The notes: generated by a model from the letters alone, not told the origin. DNA of 64,000 nt from Cyanophora paradoxa (GCA_004431415.1 QPMI01000243.1:1-64000), one strand, 5' to 3'; shown: positions 39,180-50,357, counted from the first letter of the stretch. Translations and numbers: made by a program.

Positions 39180-40062
39180 TCACAGAAGACCCCGCTCAAA
39201 CAGACTGAAAGCCCTTCGCGCGGCAGAGAGAGAGGTCGGTGACAAAGGAGAAAGGGGAGGTCTGTCCGACGCCGCCAGTGCGGACTGAGAAACCCACTGA
39301 ACCGCAGCGGCATCGTCACCGGCCACGGGAGTCTGCCCTGGATCCGCGAGGATCGCTACTGTCTGCGTAATTACGTAATGAAATTCCACCCTCCCCTCCT
39401 TGTCATGGATGATGGATTCCGAAGATCCTATTGTCTCAGGAAATACCTGTGCATGCAGCTGATCAAAAGCAGGCCCTAAGGTACATTGAATGCAACAGAA
39501 AGCAGAAAGTGGAGCACCTCAACGTCAAGGCCGGTCTCCTCCTTCACTTCCCGGACAGCAGCATCGGCAACTCTCTCGCCAAGGTGAACTCGGCCTGGTC
39601 ATGAGAGCGACAGTCAATACGAGCCAATGACGAGAGCCCACAGTCGTTCCGCCGAGCACGTCGAGATCTTTAGCTACGTCTGCGCACGCCGCACCTCCCA
39701 CGAGCGCCCAGACGCCTTTAGCGGGCTCTTTTGCCCGCTGTACGAACAGCACCTGCGCGAGCGCAGCAGAGCTGGCGTGAGGCTTGGCAATACGTATACA
39801 CGCATATGCATGTTCGCACCCGCGCCTCTGCAGCGCCCGCTTCTGGTCTCCTGTCAAAGACTACACAGGAAACTGCTACCATCGGCGCTGCTGGGAATCG
39901 CCGGCTGGTCGCCGTCGCCGTCACTTGAGCTTGGGCGGAAGTCGCGTGTGGTCGAAGACCGCGGGCGCCGTAGGTCGACGAGCGCAGCTGCAGTATGCCC
40001 GGCCTCGAGCCGAAGACGGCAGCAGAGCGCGAGGCTCCGATGCACGCTGCGAGAAACGCCAT
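39180..40062 (-). CDS. Nudix hydrolase with probable organelle-targeting leader
   Basis: Hydrolyses a nucleoside-diphosphate-linked substrate; the specific substrate is not evident. Four exons: 40062-39820, 39752-39695, 39594-39518, 39446-39180, giving 214 residues with all phases consistent. Exon 1 starts at ATG 40062 with MAFLAACIGASRSAAVFGSR, then an Arg/Ser/Thr-rich stretch without acidic residues, typical of a mitochondrial or plastid leader. VAVSCVVFDRR begins the fold. The exon 2/3 junction restores a perfect Nudix box (GX5EX7REUXEEXGU): GRVHLGERVADAAVREVK then EETGL. Downstream, EGRVEFHYVI and [13 protein letters not shown] match the substrate-side strands of ADP-ribose/NADH-type Nudix proteins. 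The gene is hidden from simple frame searches because the box is built by splicing. It shares a 170-bp divergent promoter with the bL25 gene. Confidence 0.92.
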
Positions 40063-40232
40063 TGCAGGGCACAGGGCGCAAGAGCAGCTTGGGGGCCAGT
40101 TGGCGGCGCAACTTGGCGGCGTTGGCCGCAAGGTTGAGAGAGAGAGAGCAAGCAAAAGACACTCCCAGGGTTGGTGGCAACTTGGTGGGAAGTTGGTGCG
40201 GCGGACGGGGTACGGCAAAGCAGCACAAAAAA

Positions 40233-41000
40233 ATGCTGTCGCTCGTCCGGCAGGCGTCCCTGCGCGCCGCCAGGCCAGTCGATGACGCAGTGTGGCTCGT
40301 AGCGATCAGGGAGTTCAAGCGGGGCAAGCCGCCGCCGCCGCCGCCGCCTCCTGAGCGCCAGATCTTCCAGCCCGTGCGCCTGATGCCTGGCGCGTTCCGT
40401 GATGAAGCGGGAGTCCCAACGATCAAGCTGGCCGCCGAGCCGAAGGACGAGAAGGGCTGGAAAACCGCGCGGGAGCTCCGACGCACGAACCGGAGTGCGT
40501 CTCGCCCCGCCGCGTGGCGCGGGACGGCGGCATTTGGCTCACGTCTGCATGCAGTACCTGTGCTCATCCAAGGCTGCGCCGCGACGCCGCCTGCGATGAT
40601 GTCGGTGAACCAGCGCGAGCTGTCGAAGATGCTGCGCTACGATCAGCTGTGGGAGATAAAGATCATATCCTGTCGCGCCGCCATCGCGTGTCGCTCGCGC
40701 GCTCCGCCCGCCCCGCGCGCCCTCCTTGACTTCGCGCCCCCACATCCTCGAGACACCGAACGCGGAGCCCATCCCCGTCACGCTGCACGAGGTCCGCCGC
40801 CGCCGACGCCGCCGACGCGCCCCCGCACGCGGCCGTCGAGGCGGGTGCGGTGGGCGCAGGTGCAGCGGCACTACCTGAACGACCTGCCGATGGCGGCCTT
40901 CTTCCTGCGCTGGGACAGCCCCAAGCAGCTCGAGAAGAAGAAGCACTGGAGGAGGGGCCGCCTGCGGCAAGCCGACCCCTTCGGCGAGGACGAGGCGTAG
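40233..41000 (+). CDS. Organellar ribosomal protein bL25-like (probably mitochondrial)
   Basis: 5S-rRNA-binding large-subunit protein of bacterial type. Four exons (40233-40494, 40555-40664, 40744-40791, 40860-41000) give 186 residues with exact phases. The N-terminus MLSLVRQASLRAARP looks like a mitochondrial presequence; an Ala/Pro-rich extension follows. The bL25 pattern is KDEKGWKTARELRRTNR then IPVLIQG (like the GxGASRRLR...PAIIYG region), MSVNQRELSKMLR, EIKI/ILETPNAEPIPVTLHE, and VQRHYLNDLPMAAFFLRW (like DVQRHP...HIDF). Exons 2 and 3 join across an AT-AC intron, described separately. The bL25 call rests on this pattern, not an alignment; mitochondrial versus plastid location is uncertain. 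Confidence 0.8.
   Translation: MLSLVRQASLRAARPVDDAVWLVAIREFKRGKPPPPPPPPERQIFQPVRLMPGAFRDEAGVPTIKLAAEPKDEKGWKTARELRRTNRSASRPAAWRGTAAFGSRLHAVPVLIQGCAATPPAMMSVNQRELSKMLRYDQLWEIKIISCRAAIACRSRAPPAPRALLDFAPPHPRDTERGAHPRHAARGPPPPTPPTRPRTRPSRRVRWAQVQRHYLNDLPMAAFFLRWDSPKQLEKKKHWRRGRLRQADPFGEDEA
40665..40743 (+). other. AT-AC intron with U12-type (minor spliceosome) signals
   Basis: 79-nt intron in the bL25-like gene. It starts ATATCCTG (U12 5' consensus ATATCCTT), contains CTCCTTGAC at 40722-40730 (U12 branch consensus TTCCTTRAC) and ends CCAC at 40740-40743, 14 nt after the branch-site A. Removing it joins KI to ILETPN in frame (phase 0), and all other exons fit; no GT-AG alternative in this interval keeps frame. 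Confidence 0.85.
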
Positions 41001-41073
41001 TAGCTGCGCGGACCCCACTTCCCTTCGGCAGGCAGCGGTGCACATACAGCGGTACCGTTCGATGCGAGGGGGG

Positions 41074-44000
41074 TCAGGCGGGGGCGGGGCGCGGGGGGCG
41101 GAGGGCGGAGGGGGCGACGTGGTGGGTGGGGAGGCCGGCGGCGAGGGCGTCCCAGGCCATGCGGACGGCGGTGTTGAGGGAGGCGGCGTAGGCGCGGGCG
41201 TCGAAGAGGGCGCTCGCGTTGCGGCCCTCGGCGAGCGCGCGCTGCAGCTGCGCCGCGTCGAAGCCGGCCGCCGGCAGGCCCCGCGCCAGCGCCACCGCCC
41301 GGTCCTCGTACGCCTTCAGCGAGGGCGCCGTGAGCGCCGCCGCCGCCGCCGGCGGGAGGGCGGCGGCGGCGAGGGAGGCCCCCACGCGGGCGGGGAAGGC
41401 CTCGTGGGGCACCGTCAGCGCCGGCACCCCCGCCCACTGCGCGCGGCGTGAGGGCCCGAGGGGCGGGCGGGGGCCATCCGCGCAGCGCGCACGAGGGCGT
41501 CGGAGGCGGTGGAGTGGGCGTTGTAGGCGAGGGAGTCGAGGAGGAGGTCGGCGGCCGCGAGCCGCCGCAGGTGCGCCGCCTTGGGGACCACGCCGGCGAG
41601 CACGAGGCGCGACTCGGCGAGGCCGTGGGCGAAGAGCTCGGCCTGCAGGCGGGGCGCCGAGGCGGGCGGGGCGGCGAGGAGCCAGAGGACGGCCCCGGGG
41701 GCCCGCCGCATGACGGCCGCCCAGAGGCCGAGCGCGACGGGGTCCACCTTGTGCGCCGTCGAGAAGGCGGCGAGGACGAAGGGCGGGGGGCGGAAGGGGA
41801 GGCCGTAGTCGTAGCGCAGGCGGGCGCGGTCGCGGAAGGCGAGGGCGGCGGCGGGGGGCACGTCCCCGCAGCAGCGCCGGTGGTCGTTCGCCTGGTACGA
41901 GCCCGGCAGCAGCAGCAGCTTCTCCGCGAAGGCCCCCGCCAGCGACGGCGCCGCCGCCACCCGGTCCGCCGCGAAGAGGTCCGCCGGCCGCAGCCGCCCC
42001 GAGGCGCCCAGCGTCGCGGGGTACCCCAAGAACGAGACGGCGAGGGGGGCAGGGCGGAGGAGGAGGGAGGGGAGGCGGTTGCCCGCCGTGTGGCCCGCCA
42101 GGTCGAACAGCACGTCCTGGCGCCGACATCAGGGGGAAGGCAGGCGGCGGGGGATACGGGCACGCACGATCTCGTCGTCCTTCATCTGTTCGACCGTCTC
42201 CTCCGCTGCGCGGCGTCACGAGGGGATGGGAATGAGGGGGGAGGAGCCGGGCGGGGGTACCGGTGAGGCCGGAGACGTCGAACATGGCGTGGGCGTCCTC
42301 GGCGATGCGGTCGCGCACGCCGCTGCTGTCCTTCGCGTTCGCGCTCGCGAGCGAGTAGGCCACCAGCTTCGGGGGCGCCCCCGCGATCCCCCGCAGCGTC
42401 CCGAAGAGGCCCGCCACCAGGTGCCCCACCTGCGCGTGCGGCGGTGCCCCGTCGGCCGCCCGGAGGGCCGCGGGGGAGGGGGTGCCGGGGGTACCGGGTG
42501 GTCCCCGAAGTCGGCGGAGAGGAAGCCCCAGGCGGCGGGGGGCCCGCTCCGGGCGGGTGGTACGGCGTGCCCCGCGGGGGGCTTCGGCAGCTCCCCCGCC
42601 GCCCGCTTCACGTACGCGTCCGCGACCTGCCGCCCCGCTCGGACAGGAGCAAGACCCCGACAGGCTGGGGACACCGCACCTTGCGGATGGTGGCGGCGGG
42701 GAGGGGGTACGCGGCGGCGTGCAGGGGCCGCACGCTGGGGAGCGCCGAGGCGTTCAGCTGCGAGGTGCAAGGCGGGGGCCCGTCAGAAAGCCGAGGGGCA
42801 GGGGTGAGGAGAGAAAGGGGCGGGCCTGGGCCTCGAGGGCGTCGCGCAGCCTCGCGAAGACGGCGTCCTTCTCCCGCCAGTCGCACCTGAGCCGGGGCTC
42901 AGGGGAAGGAGGGGAAGGAGGGGGAGGGGCGGGGGCGGGCGGACATGTGGAGGCGGGCCTGGAAGAGGTCGCCGAGGGCGTCGTGGAAGGCGGGGTCGTC
43001 CTCCAGCGCCGCCGCGAACTGCTCCGCCGCCTCCTCCACCCCTGGCCCCCGGCGTTCGCGGGGAGGGGGGGGGGGGGGGGGGGGGGGGAAGAGAGGGAGG
43101 AGGGAGGGGTGCTGCGGCGCACGGTGCTCGGAGAGGAAGACGCCGCCGAGGTTCTGGGGGGCGGCGAGTGAGCCGAGGAGGGGGGAACGGGGGCGGGGGA
43201 GGGGCACGCGCATTGTGGGCCTCGGGGAAGTTGGGCCGCTGGGAGAGGGCGGCCCTGTAGTGCGCCACGGCCCGCGCCCTGCAGGGGCCGGCTCGAGGAA
43301 GGAGGGGCGCGGAGTGGGGGGGGGGACGAAGCTGCGCACCCCCTGCCGAGGTCGACGAGGGCGTTCGCGAGGTTCTGAGAGGGGAGGGGGGGGTGAGCGG
43401 GGGGCGCGGGGGGCGCGAGGGGGAGGGGCGGACGTTGTGGGCCTCCGGGGAGTTGGGGTTGAGCTTGATGGCCCGCTGGAGGGAGCGGGCGGCCTCCGCG
43501 GGGCGCCCCGCCTCCTTCTGCGCCGCCCCCAGCTCCGCCGCCGCCTCCCAGTTCTCCTCGTCCAGCTCCGCCGCCCGCCCCAGCGCCTCCAGCGCCTCCG
43601 CGAGGCGCCCCGCGGTGCGGCAGGCGAGGCCGAAGTTGTAGTAGGCGGAGGAGGCGCCCTGCTTGTCCGCGGGGGCGACGGCGAGGGCCTTGCGGAGCAT
43701 CGCGAGGGCGGCGTCGGTCTCCCCGCGGCGCCGCTTGAGGAGGCCGTAGTTGGAGAGGGCCACGAAGTGCGCGGGGGCCGCCCTCAGCGCCGCCTCGTAG
43801 AGCGCCCCCGCCCCCGCCTCGTCCCCGCCCCGCTCCACCAGCGTCCCCAGCTGCGCCGCGAAGTCTGGGTTCTCCGGGCTGCGCGGGCGGGGCGAGGTGA
43901 GGCGGGTGGGGCGGGAGAGGGGGCGGGGGCAGACTCGAGGCGGTGGGCCTCGCGGGCGGCGGCGGTGGCGCCCTCCACGTCCCCCGTCTTCGTCAGCGCC

Positions 44001-44952
44001 AGCGCCAGGTTGTAGTGCGTCAGCTCGTTCCTCCCGTCCACCGCCAGTGCCTTCCTGCACGCGAGCCTCAGCACCCGCGCGCCCCCCGCCCGCCCGCTCG
44101 CTCCCGCCGCACCGGAACTGCGCGGCGGCGCGGGCGGCTTTCCCCAGCCGCAGGAGCATCACCCTGGAGGCTCCGCGTAAGGCGTGCCGAGGATGTGGAT
44201 CAGGAGAGGGATGGAGGGGTACAGACGCGCCCGTAGTTGTTGTGTACCCCGGTGAGGGAGGCGCGGGTCTCGGGGCGGGGGGGCGAGGCGAGCTCGACGG
44301 CCTTCTCGAAGGAGCGGGCCGCCTCCTCGTATTTGCCCTTTGCCTCCAGCGCCGTCCCAAGGTTCGCCTGTCGGCCCCGGTCGGCGGCGAGGGCCGGGGC
44401 GGGGGGAGGGGCCGGGGGGTGCGCACGTATATCTCGGGCATGCGGGGCGCGACCTTGCTCGCCGCTCGGAAGGCGGCGATCGCCCCGTCCGTGTCCCCCG
44501 CGCGCGCCCTAATGCAGAGCGCTCCCCCATCAGCGCTCCGCGCGCCGGCGGCGGGGCGGGGCGGGGCGGGACAGGGGCGCGGGAGGGCGCACAGGGAGGC
44601 CCCCACGTAGAAGGCTTTGACGCCGTCCGCCGGATCCTTCGCGCTCGCCGCGCGGAAGCACGCGACCGCCTCCGCCATGTCCTCCCGCCCCTGCGCAGCC
44701 TCCCCTGCCCGGCTGCCGCGTACGCGTCATTCAGAGGCGCGCGGACGGCGGGCCGGGGGCCGCGCACAAGAGAGCCGCCGCGTCCGCGTCCTTCGGGGCC
44801 GTCGAACACTCCGACGCAGCTGGCTGAGCCGCAGCGGGCTCCGACTCCTGAGCCGTGTGCCCCGCCGCCGCGGGTTTCTTTGCGGAGGTCGGGCCCGTAC
44901 ACGCGAGCAGCGCGGCGAGGACAAGGAGGGCCCTCAGCCTGAAGCCCTTCAT
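41074..44952 (-). CDS. TPR-containing O-GlcNAc-transferase-like protein (GT41) with signal peptide
   Basis: Glycosyltransferase of the OGT/SPINDLY family. Start ATG at 44952: MKGFRLRALLVLAALLACTG then PTSAKK, a clear ER signal peptide. About ten TPR units follow, many one per exon (for example NELTHYNLALALTKTGDVEG, AYYNFGLACRTAGRLAEALE, NWEAAAELGAAQKEAGRPAE, SLQRAIKLNPNSPEAHN, AAEQFAAALEDDPAFHDAL). The catalytic part has FLSADFGDHPVGHL (OGT SxDFxxHP), VAYSLA, DVLFDLAGHTAGNRL, PAPLAVSFLGYPATLG, FRPPPFVLAAFSTAHKVDP, and AAADLLLDSLAYNAHSTASD (LDTxxYNGxTTxxD-like), then WAGVPALTVPHEAFPARV. Cytosolic OGT has no signal peptide, so secretory-pathway location is the odd feature. Fucosyl- versus GlcNAc-transfer cannot be distinguished here. 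Confidence 0.92.
43065..43088 (-). repeat. 24-nt homopolymer (poly-C on sense strand) in OGT intron
   Basis: Intronic C-tract on the sense strand of the leftward gene. Confidence 0.9.
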
Positions 44953-45274
44953 TTCGTCCCGCCTCTACGAGCGAGTCGCGATGGGCGTCGTCGAGCTGCT
45001 GGCGCCGAGCGCCTCGGCTGAAGTCTGAAAATTTTCGAGTGCTGAATCACTGCTGATCAGTTGGTCTGGAAACGAAGTCTCTAGCCTAGTAGGCCGTTGT
45101 CGATCTTATCTATTCCCAGGCGAGGGCAGGGGACCCGGAAAAGCGAGAGCTGAGTGGGGGGATTGGGCCTGCCACGGGTACGCAGCGACTCGAACGTTAG
45201 GCGCGTCTTCCAGGCGCGTGTATTATCGACGCCCGAGCGGAAGTAGGCTTCGAAATCCCGTTTCAAGCATCGGA
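44953..45274. promoter_or_regulatory. Divergent intergenic region (OGT-like / sorting nexin)
   Basis: 322 bp between divergent start codons; it presumably holds both promoters. No named motif recognised. Confidence 0.45.
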
Positions 45275-47246
45275 ATGGACTCCCCGGCCCCTCCTCCACC
45301 TCCGCGCCGTCCTCTGCCGGTCCCTGGGACGCCGGGCAGCGCCCCGCCTCCAGTTCCGGCCACGCCGCCTGTAGCTCCGCCGCATCCGGCCCCGGCGACC
45401 CCGGCGACCCCGGCTGCTCCCGCTCCGGCCCCGGCCGCCCGTCCGGCTCCTGCTGCCCGCCCTGCAGCAGCTCCCACCGCCCAGGTTGCGATCACCTTAT
45501 GCAACCCTCAGAAGTCCGGCGAAGGCCTCAAAACGCACATTGTGCGTCATGATACAGAAGTCTTCGGACGCGTACATATGACTGACCCGGCGCCACGCAC
45601 CGGGTCGGCCCGCAGACGTTCGAGGTGCAAGCGAAGGCGCTGGTGCCCGAACTGGCTGGCGTGTATGGCTCGCCGCACAGCTCCACTCGCCGCGCATTTA
45701 AGGACTTCGCCGCGCTGCGCGACCTTCTCCAGAGCATGTTCCCGCACGGTCAGTTCCCGAGCGAGAGCTTTTCAACGCTTGACCTCCATGTGCAGTCATT
45801 CTGCCGTTCCCTGAGAAGACGACGGCCGACGTTGTGCTGGACAAGAAGCACGGCTACACGGACGAGTTCATCGAGTGCGCCTCTTTCTAATTGTCCGTCA
45901 TCGCTTGGGCATGACAGGAACCTCGCCCAGGTCGCGGCGAAAGAAGCTCAGCAGGTCCGCCTCAACCGCCATCGTCTATACCGCCTCAACCGCCATCGTG
46001 GCCGCCGACGCTGCCGGCGCGCGCGCGCAGGTTTATGAACCGTCTTGCTGAGCACCCGGTGGTCAGCAAGACAGCCGAGTTCCAGGCCTTCCTCACTAAC
46101 CAGTTCTTTCCTTTTCCGTTCTTTCTCGCGCACGCGTGGCCGCCGACGCCGCTCGGCGGCAGGGACGCGAGCCTGCCGAAGGGCGGCAACGTGATGGACA
46201 AGGCGGCCTCGATCGGCGCCGGCCTCCTGAAGAAGGCCACCGTCGGCGTGCAGCAGGCGACGCGCGCGCCCGTCCCGAAGGACGACCCCCTCCAGTCGAC
46301 CATCGAGTGGTACTGCGCCGCGTCCCGTCGGCGTCCTCCCTGTGCCCGACGCGCGGCCGGACAGGTTCCGCGGCTTCCAGCTCTCGTGCGAGAAGGCTGC
46401 GGACTCCTCGAAGAGCCTCGCCAAGCAGAAGAGCGGTGCGCGGCCCGGATCCCCTCTCCGGCGGGGCGCCGTTGAGCGGGCGGCAGACATGGCGTCGTGC
46501 GTGGGCCAGCTGGGCGCCATCCTCGCCGACCTCGGCCGCGGCGAGCACGCGCACGTCGGCATGGTCGGCGCCCGCGCCCGCTGCCCCTCGCCCGCCCCGG
46601 CGCGGCTGAGCGCGCTCGGCGCAGCCGCTACTGGAGGCGTTCGGGGAGACGTACCAGGCGCTGAACGCCGTCTCGGTGGGCCTCTCCGCGCAGGCGCAGA
46701 TCGACGACGAGACCGTGAGCGACCTCTTCAAGGAGTACCTCCTTTTCTGCGAGGGCTTCAAGGCCGTCGAGATGCACCGCGTGCGGCCCCTCCCTTCCTC
46801 CCCTCCTCGGCCCCTCCCCGCTCAGCGCCACGCAGGAGGAGCTGTACGGGGCGGTGGACTCGCTGCGGTCGCAGGTGGAGAAGGCGAAGGCGAGCCTGCA
46901 CACGCTCCAGGAGACGGGCCACGCCTCGCAGACCGACAAGATGCTCGGCCAGGCGATGTCCCTCTTCGGCGGAAAGAAGGAGAAGAAGGACACGACGGCG
47001 CAGGAGGCGCAGATCACCGGCGGCATCGAGAAGCTGCAGGCCGAGCTGGCCGCCGCGCAGAAGGAGTACGAGGAGTTCGCGGGCAAGGTGAAAGAGGAGG
47101 TGGCGCGCGTGCACAAGGTCAAGGCGAAGGAGTACAAGGCGATGCTGCGCGAGTTCGCGGAGGCGCAGATCGCCTTCCACTCCCTAAGCCTCGCCACCTG
47201 GAACGCCACTCTCCAGAAGATCGCCGCCGTCCCGGACGAGCCCTAG
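45275..47246 (+). CDS. Sorting nexin of the SNX-BAR type (PX + BAR)
   Basis: Peripheral endosomal protein that binds phosphoinositides and shapes membrane tubules for retrograde sorting. ATG at 45275 begins a Pro/Ala-rich leader. The PX domain spans six exons: 45275-45559 (VAITLCNPQK, LKTHIVRHDTE), 45616-45748 (TFEVQAKAL, STRRAFKDFAALRDLL, matching the RRYxDF motif), 45796-45874 (ILPFPEKTTADVV), 45931-45954 (SRRKKLSR), 46031-46102 (FMNRLAEHPVVSKTAEFQ), all in exact phase. The BAR-like coiled-coil region follows from 46163 (LPKGGNVMDKAASIGAG, WFRGFQLSCEKAADSSKS, CVGQLGAILADLGRGE, AQIDDETVSDLFKEYLLFCE, SLRSQVEKAKASLHTLQ), stop 47244-47246. Closest in form to the SNX1/2/5/7 group; the exact orthologue is unclear. 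One intron contains a 19-nt tandem repeat (about 45959-46004). Confidence 0.9.
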
Positions 47247-47644
47247 GCAGCCCCCTCCCCGCCCGCCTCCCTTCGGGTTCCTCCCCTGTCTGAATTCCAC
47301 GTGCTGCGTGCCACGGTGATGAGAGGACCGGGGGGCAGGCCAGCCCGTGGGCCGGAAGGGGCCCGTCAGAGTCGGTCGGACTGTGGCCGAAGTATGCCTT
47401 CGATCGTGAACAAGCTAAAAAAGCTGAAGGAAAAGGCAGACCGGGAGGACGGCAGCGGCAGCCGAAGCTCGAGTTCGCGCCCGCGGCCTACAAATCTTCA
47501 ATGGAACTTCGGAATTCATGTACACTTGGCCATGGGGTCTTAAATAAGAAATACACTAGGAAATCCTGTGGGACTGTGGGCTTCGAAGGCTTCACAGCAC
47601 GCTCGGCCGGGGAGGCCAGGGGGGGAGTCGGGGCCTCGGGGGCG
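47247..47644. other. Convergent intergenic region with a small open frame
   Basis: About 400 bp. A 49-codon frame (47394-47543, MPSIVNKLKKLKEKADREDG...) looks protein-like only over its first 20 residues, then loses that character. It could be a decayed exon or chance. Nothing else recognised. Confidence 0.45.
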
Positions 47645-50357
47645 CTAGCCGCGCAGCAGCGCCTCCGCGTCTGCCACGAACTCGGAGACCTGCCCGGAGC
47701 TCAGAAACGGGGGGAGAAGGGGCGAAACGACGGCGGACGCGCCTTGCGCTGGCGCTCGCGGTCAGACTCGACGACCAGCGCGCGCGCGCGCTCGAGCTGC
47801 GCCCGCATCCCGTCGCTGAGCTTGCGCCAGCGCGCCTCGGCGGCGCCCATCTCCTCGCGGTGCTGCGCCGCCAGCAGCGCCTTCTCCCGCTCGGCGCCCT
47901 CGACCCGCATCGCCAGCTCCTTGCTCTTCACCTCCAGCTCCCCCATCTTCTGCACCTGCTCGGGGGTGAGGGGCGGGCGGCCTGGGGAGAGGCGGCGCCG
48001 GCGTAGGGGCACCTGCTCGCGCATGGCGGCGAGGGCGCGGTCGGAGGCGGCGCGCTCGGCCTGGGCGACGGCGAGCTGCTGCTCGAGGCTCATGCGCTCG
48101 CCGCGCTCCGCGTTGCGCGCGATCTCCATCGTCGTCAGCCGCTCCTGCACCTCCGCCACGCGCTTCAGCAGGTCCGCCTGCGTCTTCGCCGCCGACTCCT
48201 GCGCGGCCCGCGCCGCCTCCTCGTGGCTCCGCTGCAGCGCCTCGAGGTCCTTCTCCAGCTGCCGCGCCCGGCTGTCCGCGTCCGCCGCCAGCCGCGCCTG
48301 CCGCTCGGCGTCCCGGTTGTGCTCCTCCACTGCCTTCCGCAGCGCGTCCCGCTCCCGCGAGAGGCCCTCCAGCCGCGCCGTCAGGTCCCGCTCCAGCGCC
48401 GAGAGCTTCCGCTCGTACTCCGCCCGCGCCTCCTCCCGCCGCAGCGCCAGCTCCTCGTCCTTCCCACGTGCCGTCTCCCGCGCGCTCTCCAGCTGCGCCC
48501 GCAGCGAGGCCAGCTCGCGCTGCGCCGAGCCCTCGCGCTCCTGTGCCTCCGCCCGCGTGCGCGCCGCCGCCTCCTCCGCCGCCTCGGCGCGCGCCGCCGC
48601 CCGCTCCGAGGTCGCCACCGCCGCGTTGCGCTCGCCCTCGGCCACCTCGCGAGCCTTCTCCGCCCGCTTCAGCGCCGCCTCCGTGCGGCCCCGGTCCGCC
48701 TCGAGCTCCGCCGCCCGCGCCTCGGCCCGCCGCAGCGCGCCCTCCGCCTGGATCCGCCCCAACCGCTGCTCCTCCGTCCTGTGCGCCCTCGACTCAGCCC
48801 GGCGCGGCGCGGCGGGCAGCTCCGGGGCGGGGCGGGGGCGCGCCGGTCCTTCTCGGCGGTGAGGGCGACCTCGAGGGCCTGGGAGGCGTCGGCGCGGGCG
48901 GTGAGGAGGGCCTTGGCGTCCTCCAGCTGCGAGACGAGAGCCTCCAGCTCCCGCTGCCGCCGCTGCAGCTCGTCGTGCACCCGCGCGTTCTGGCGCCGCC
49001 GCCCTCAGCGCCGGCGCGGGGGCGAGGAGGAGCGCGGGGGCGGGGCAGCGCGGACCTCAAGGAGGGTGCGGTCGAGCTCGACGTTCTGCTCGGTGCGGCG
49101 GCGCTCGTCGGCCGCGCGCAGGGCGCGGTTCCGCTCGAGCGCCGCCTGCACAATCTCCACCGTGTCCTCCAGCACCCCGTTGCCCCCGATCTGCCCGCCC
49201 GCAGCCGCTGAACGGTGGCGGCGGGACGAGGGCGCGGCGGAGCGGGCGTGGAGGCACCTTGAGGTCGGTGAGGAAGCTGTTCTGCGAGACGGCCTCCGCG
49301 ACGGCCCGCCCGCCCACGACGCCCAGCGAGTTCCAGCGCAGATCGCAGCTCCGGATGCCGAAGTTGAGGGAGAGGACGGCCGCCAGCTCCAGGCCGCCGG
49401 CCGGCCCGATCCGGTTGTTGCGCAGGTCGAGCTGCCGCCCGGGCGGGCGCGTCAGCGAGGCACGGCGAGAGAGGAGGGCGAGCAGTGCGGTTCTGTCGCT
49501 TCAGCGGTAGTCTTTATCACGAGCCGATCGACGGCAACGCGGCACCCAAGGGGGCATGTTCGCGGGCTTATTGTTCACTGGCAGGCGGGTGACGGGGGAA
49601 CAGTCACGCGCCGCCAGCGCCGCGGTTGATATATTCCGGGTGACGGACGAGCGTCGCCTGATTCTATCGGCTGCCTCGGCGAGAGAGATTCCGGAGGCGC
49701 TCGGGAAACGCCGCCCAAGGGCGCGCCTCGGCCGACGGCTCTCAGATTACAAAAAATTGGCTTTCTTCCATCCTTAGCGACTGAGCTGAAGGCTAGATTC
49801 CCGCTCGCACCTGGTGTATCGTGTTGGATTTTGCCAGCACCTGGCACATCAGCTTCATGGCGTCTTCGCTGAGCCCCAAACTGTTCCACTCCAGCAGGAG
49901 AGACTCCACGTTGGGGAACGCCTGCAGGAATGCCAGAATCGTCTCACCCCTGTGAATGTTGCACCCTCTGCGGAATGCTTCAATCTTAGCTTTCTGGCTG
50001 ACCTCAAATCATAGCTCCATGGCCGAAAATTTGAATGTGGCCGTCGCACGCGCACCTTAAGTTCAAACTCCGAATCGCCGTCACATTCGACGACAGACGC
50101 GCTTCACTCAACCGATCCAGCAGCGCGGTGTCCCCGAGGCACGAGTCCGCGAAGCTAAGTACGGATGGGTCATCGGCTTGAGGCGTGGAGGAGCTGCCGG
50201 AGGCGCCGAGCGAAGCGCTAGCAATCCCCGCGGGCTGAGAGGCGCTCTCGCGCATCGCCGCTGTTGCGAGCTTGGAGCCGGACGCGCCCAGCGTCGGCAG
50301 CCCACGCGCCGGTGCTGCCTGCGCCCCGATCGGCGGCAGTGATGCCACCGTCGGCAT
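47645..50357 (-). CDS. LRRC45-like protein (leucine-rich repeats + long coiled coil), centriole linker
   Basis: In animals LRRC45 sits at the proximal centriole/basal body and helps hold centrioles together. ATG at 50357, a Ser/Ala-rich leader, then leucine-rich repeats over several exons: SNVTAIRSLNLR, VESLLLEWNSLGLSEDAM, LDLRNNRIGPAGGLELAAVL, and RSCDLRWNSLGVVGGRAVAE with NSFLTDLK. The pattern 'LEWNSLG', 'LDLRNN', 'DLRWN..G..GGRA' and then NGVLEDTVEIVQAALERN is that of LRRC45. About 400 residues of coiled coil follow (HDELQRRQRELEALVSQLED; IQAEGALRRAEARAAELEAD), ending with QVSEFVADAEALLRG* (stop 47645-47647). The intron at about 49450-49805 is long for this genome. Orthology is inferred from motif order and supports a ciliated organism. 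Confidence 0.85.

Noticed and set aside
47394-47543. Small ORF MPSIVNKLKKLKEKADREDG...
   Set aside because: Only the first part is protein-like, with no splice partner and a position between two 3' ends; recorded as possible relic, not called.
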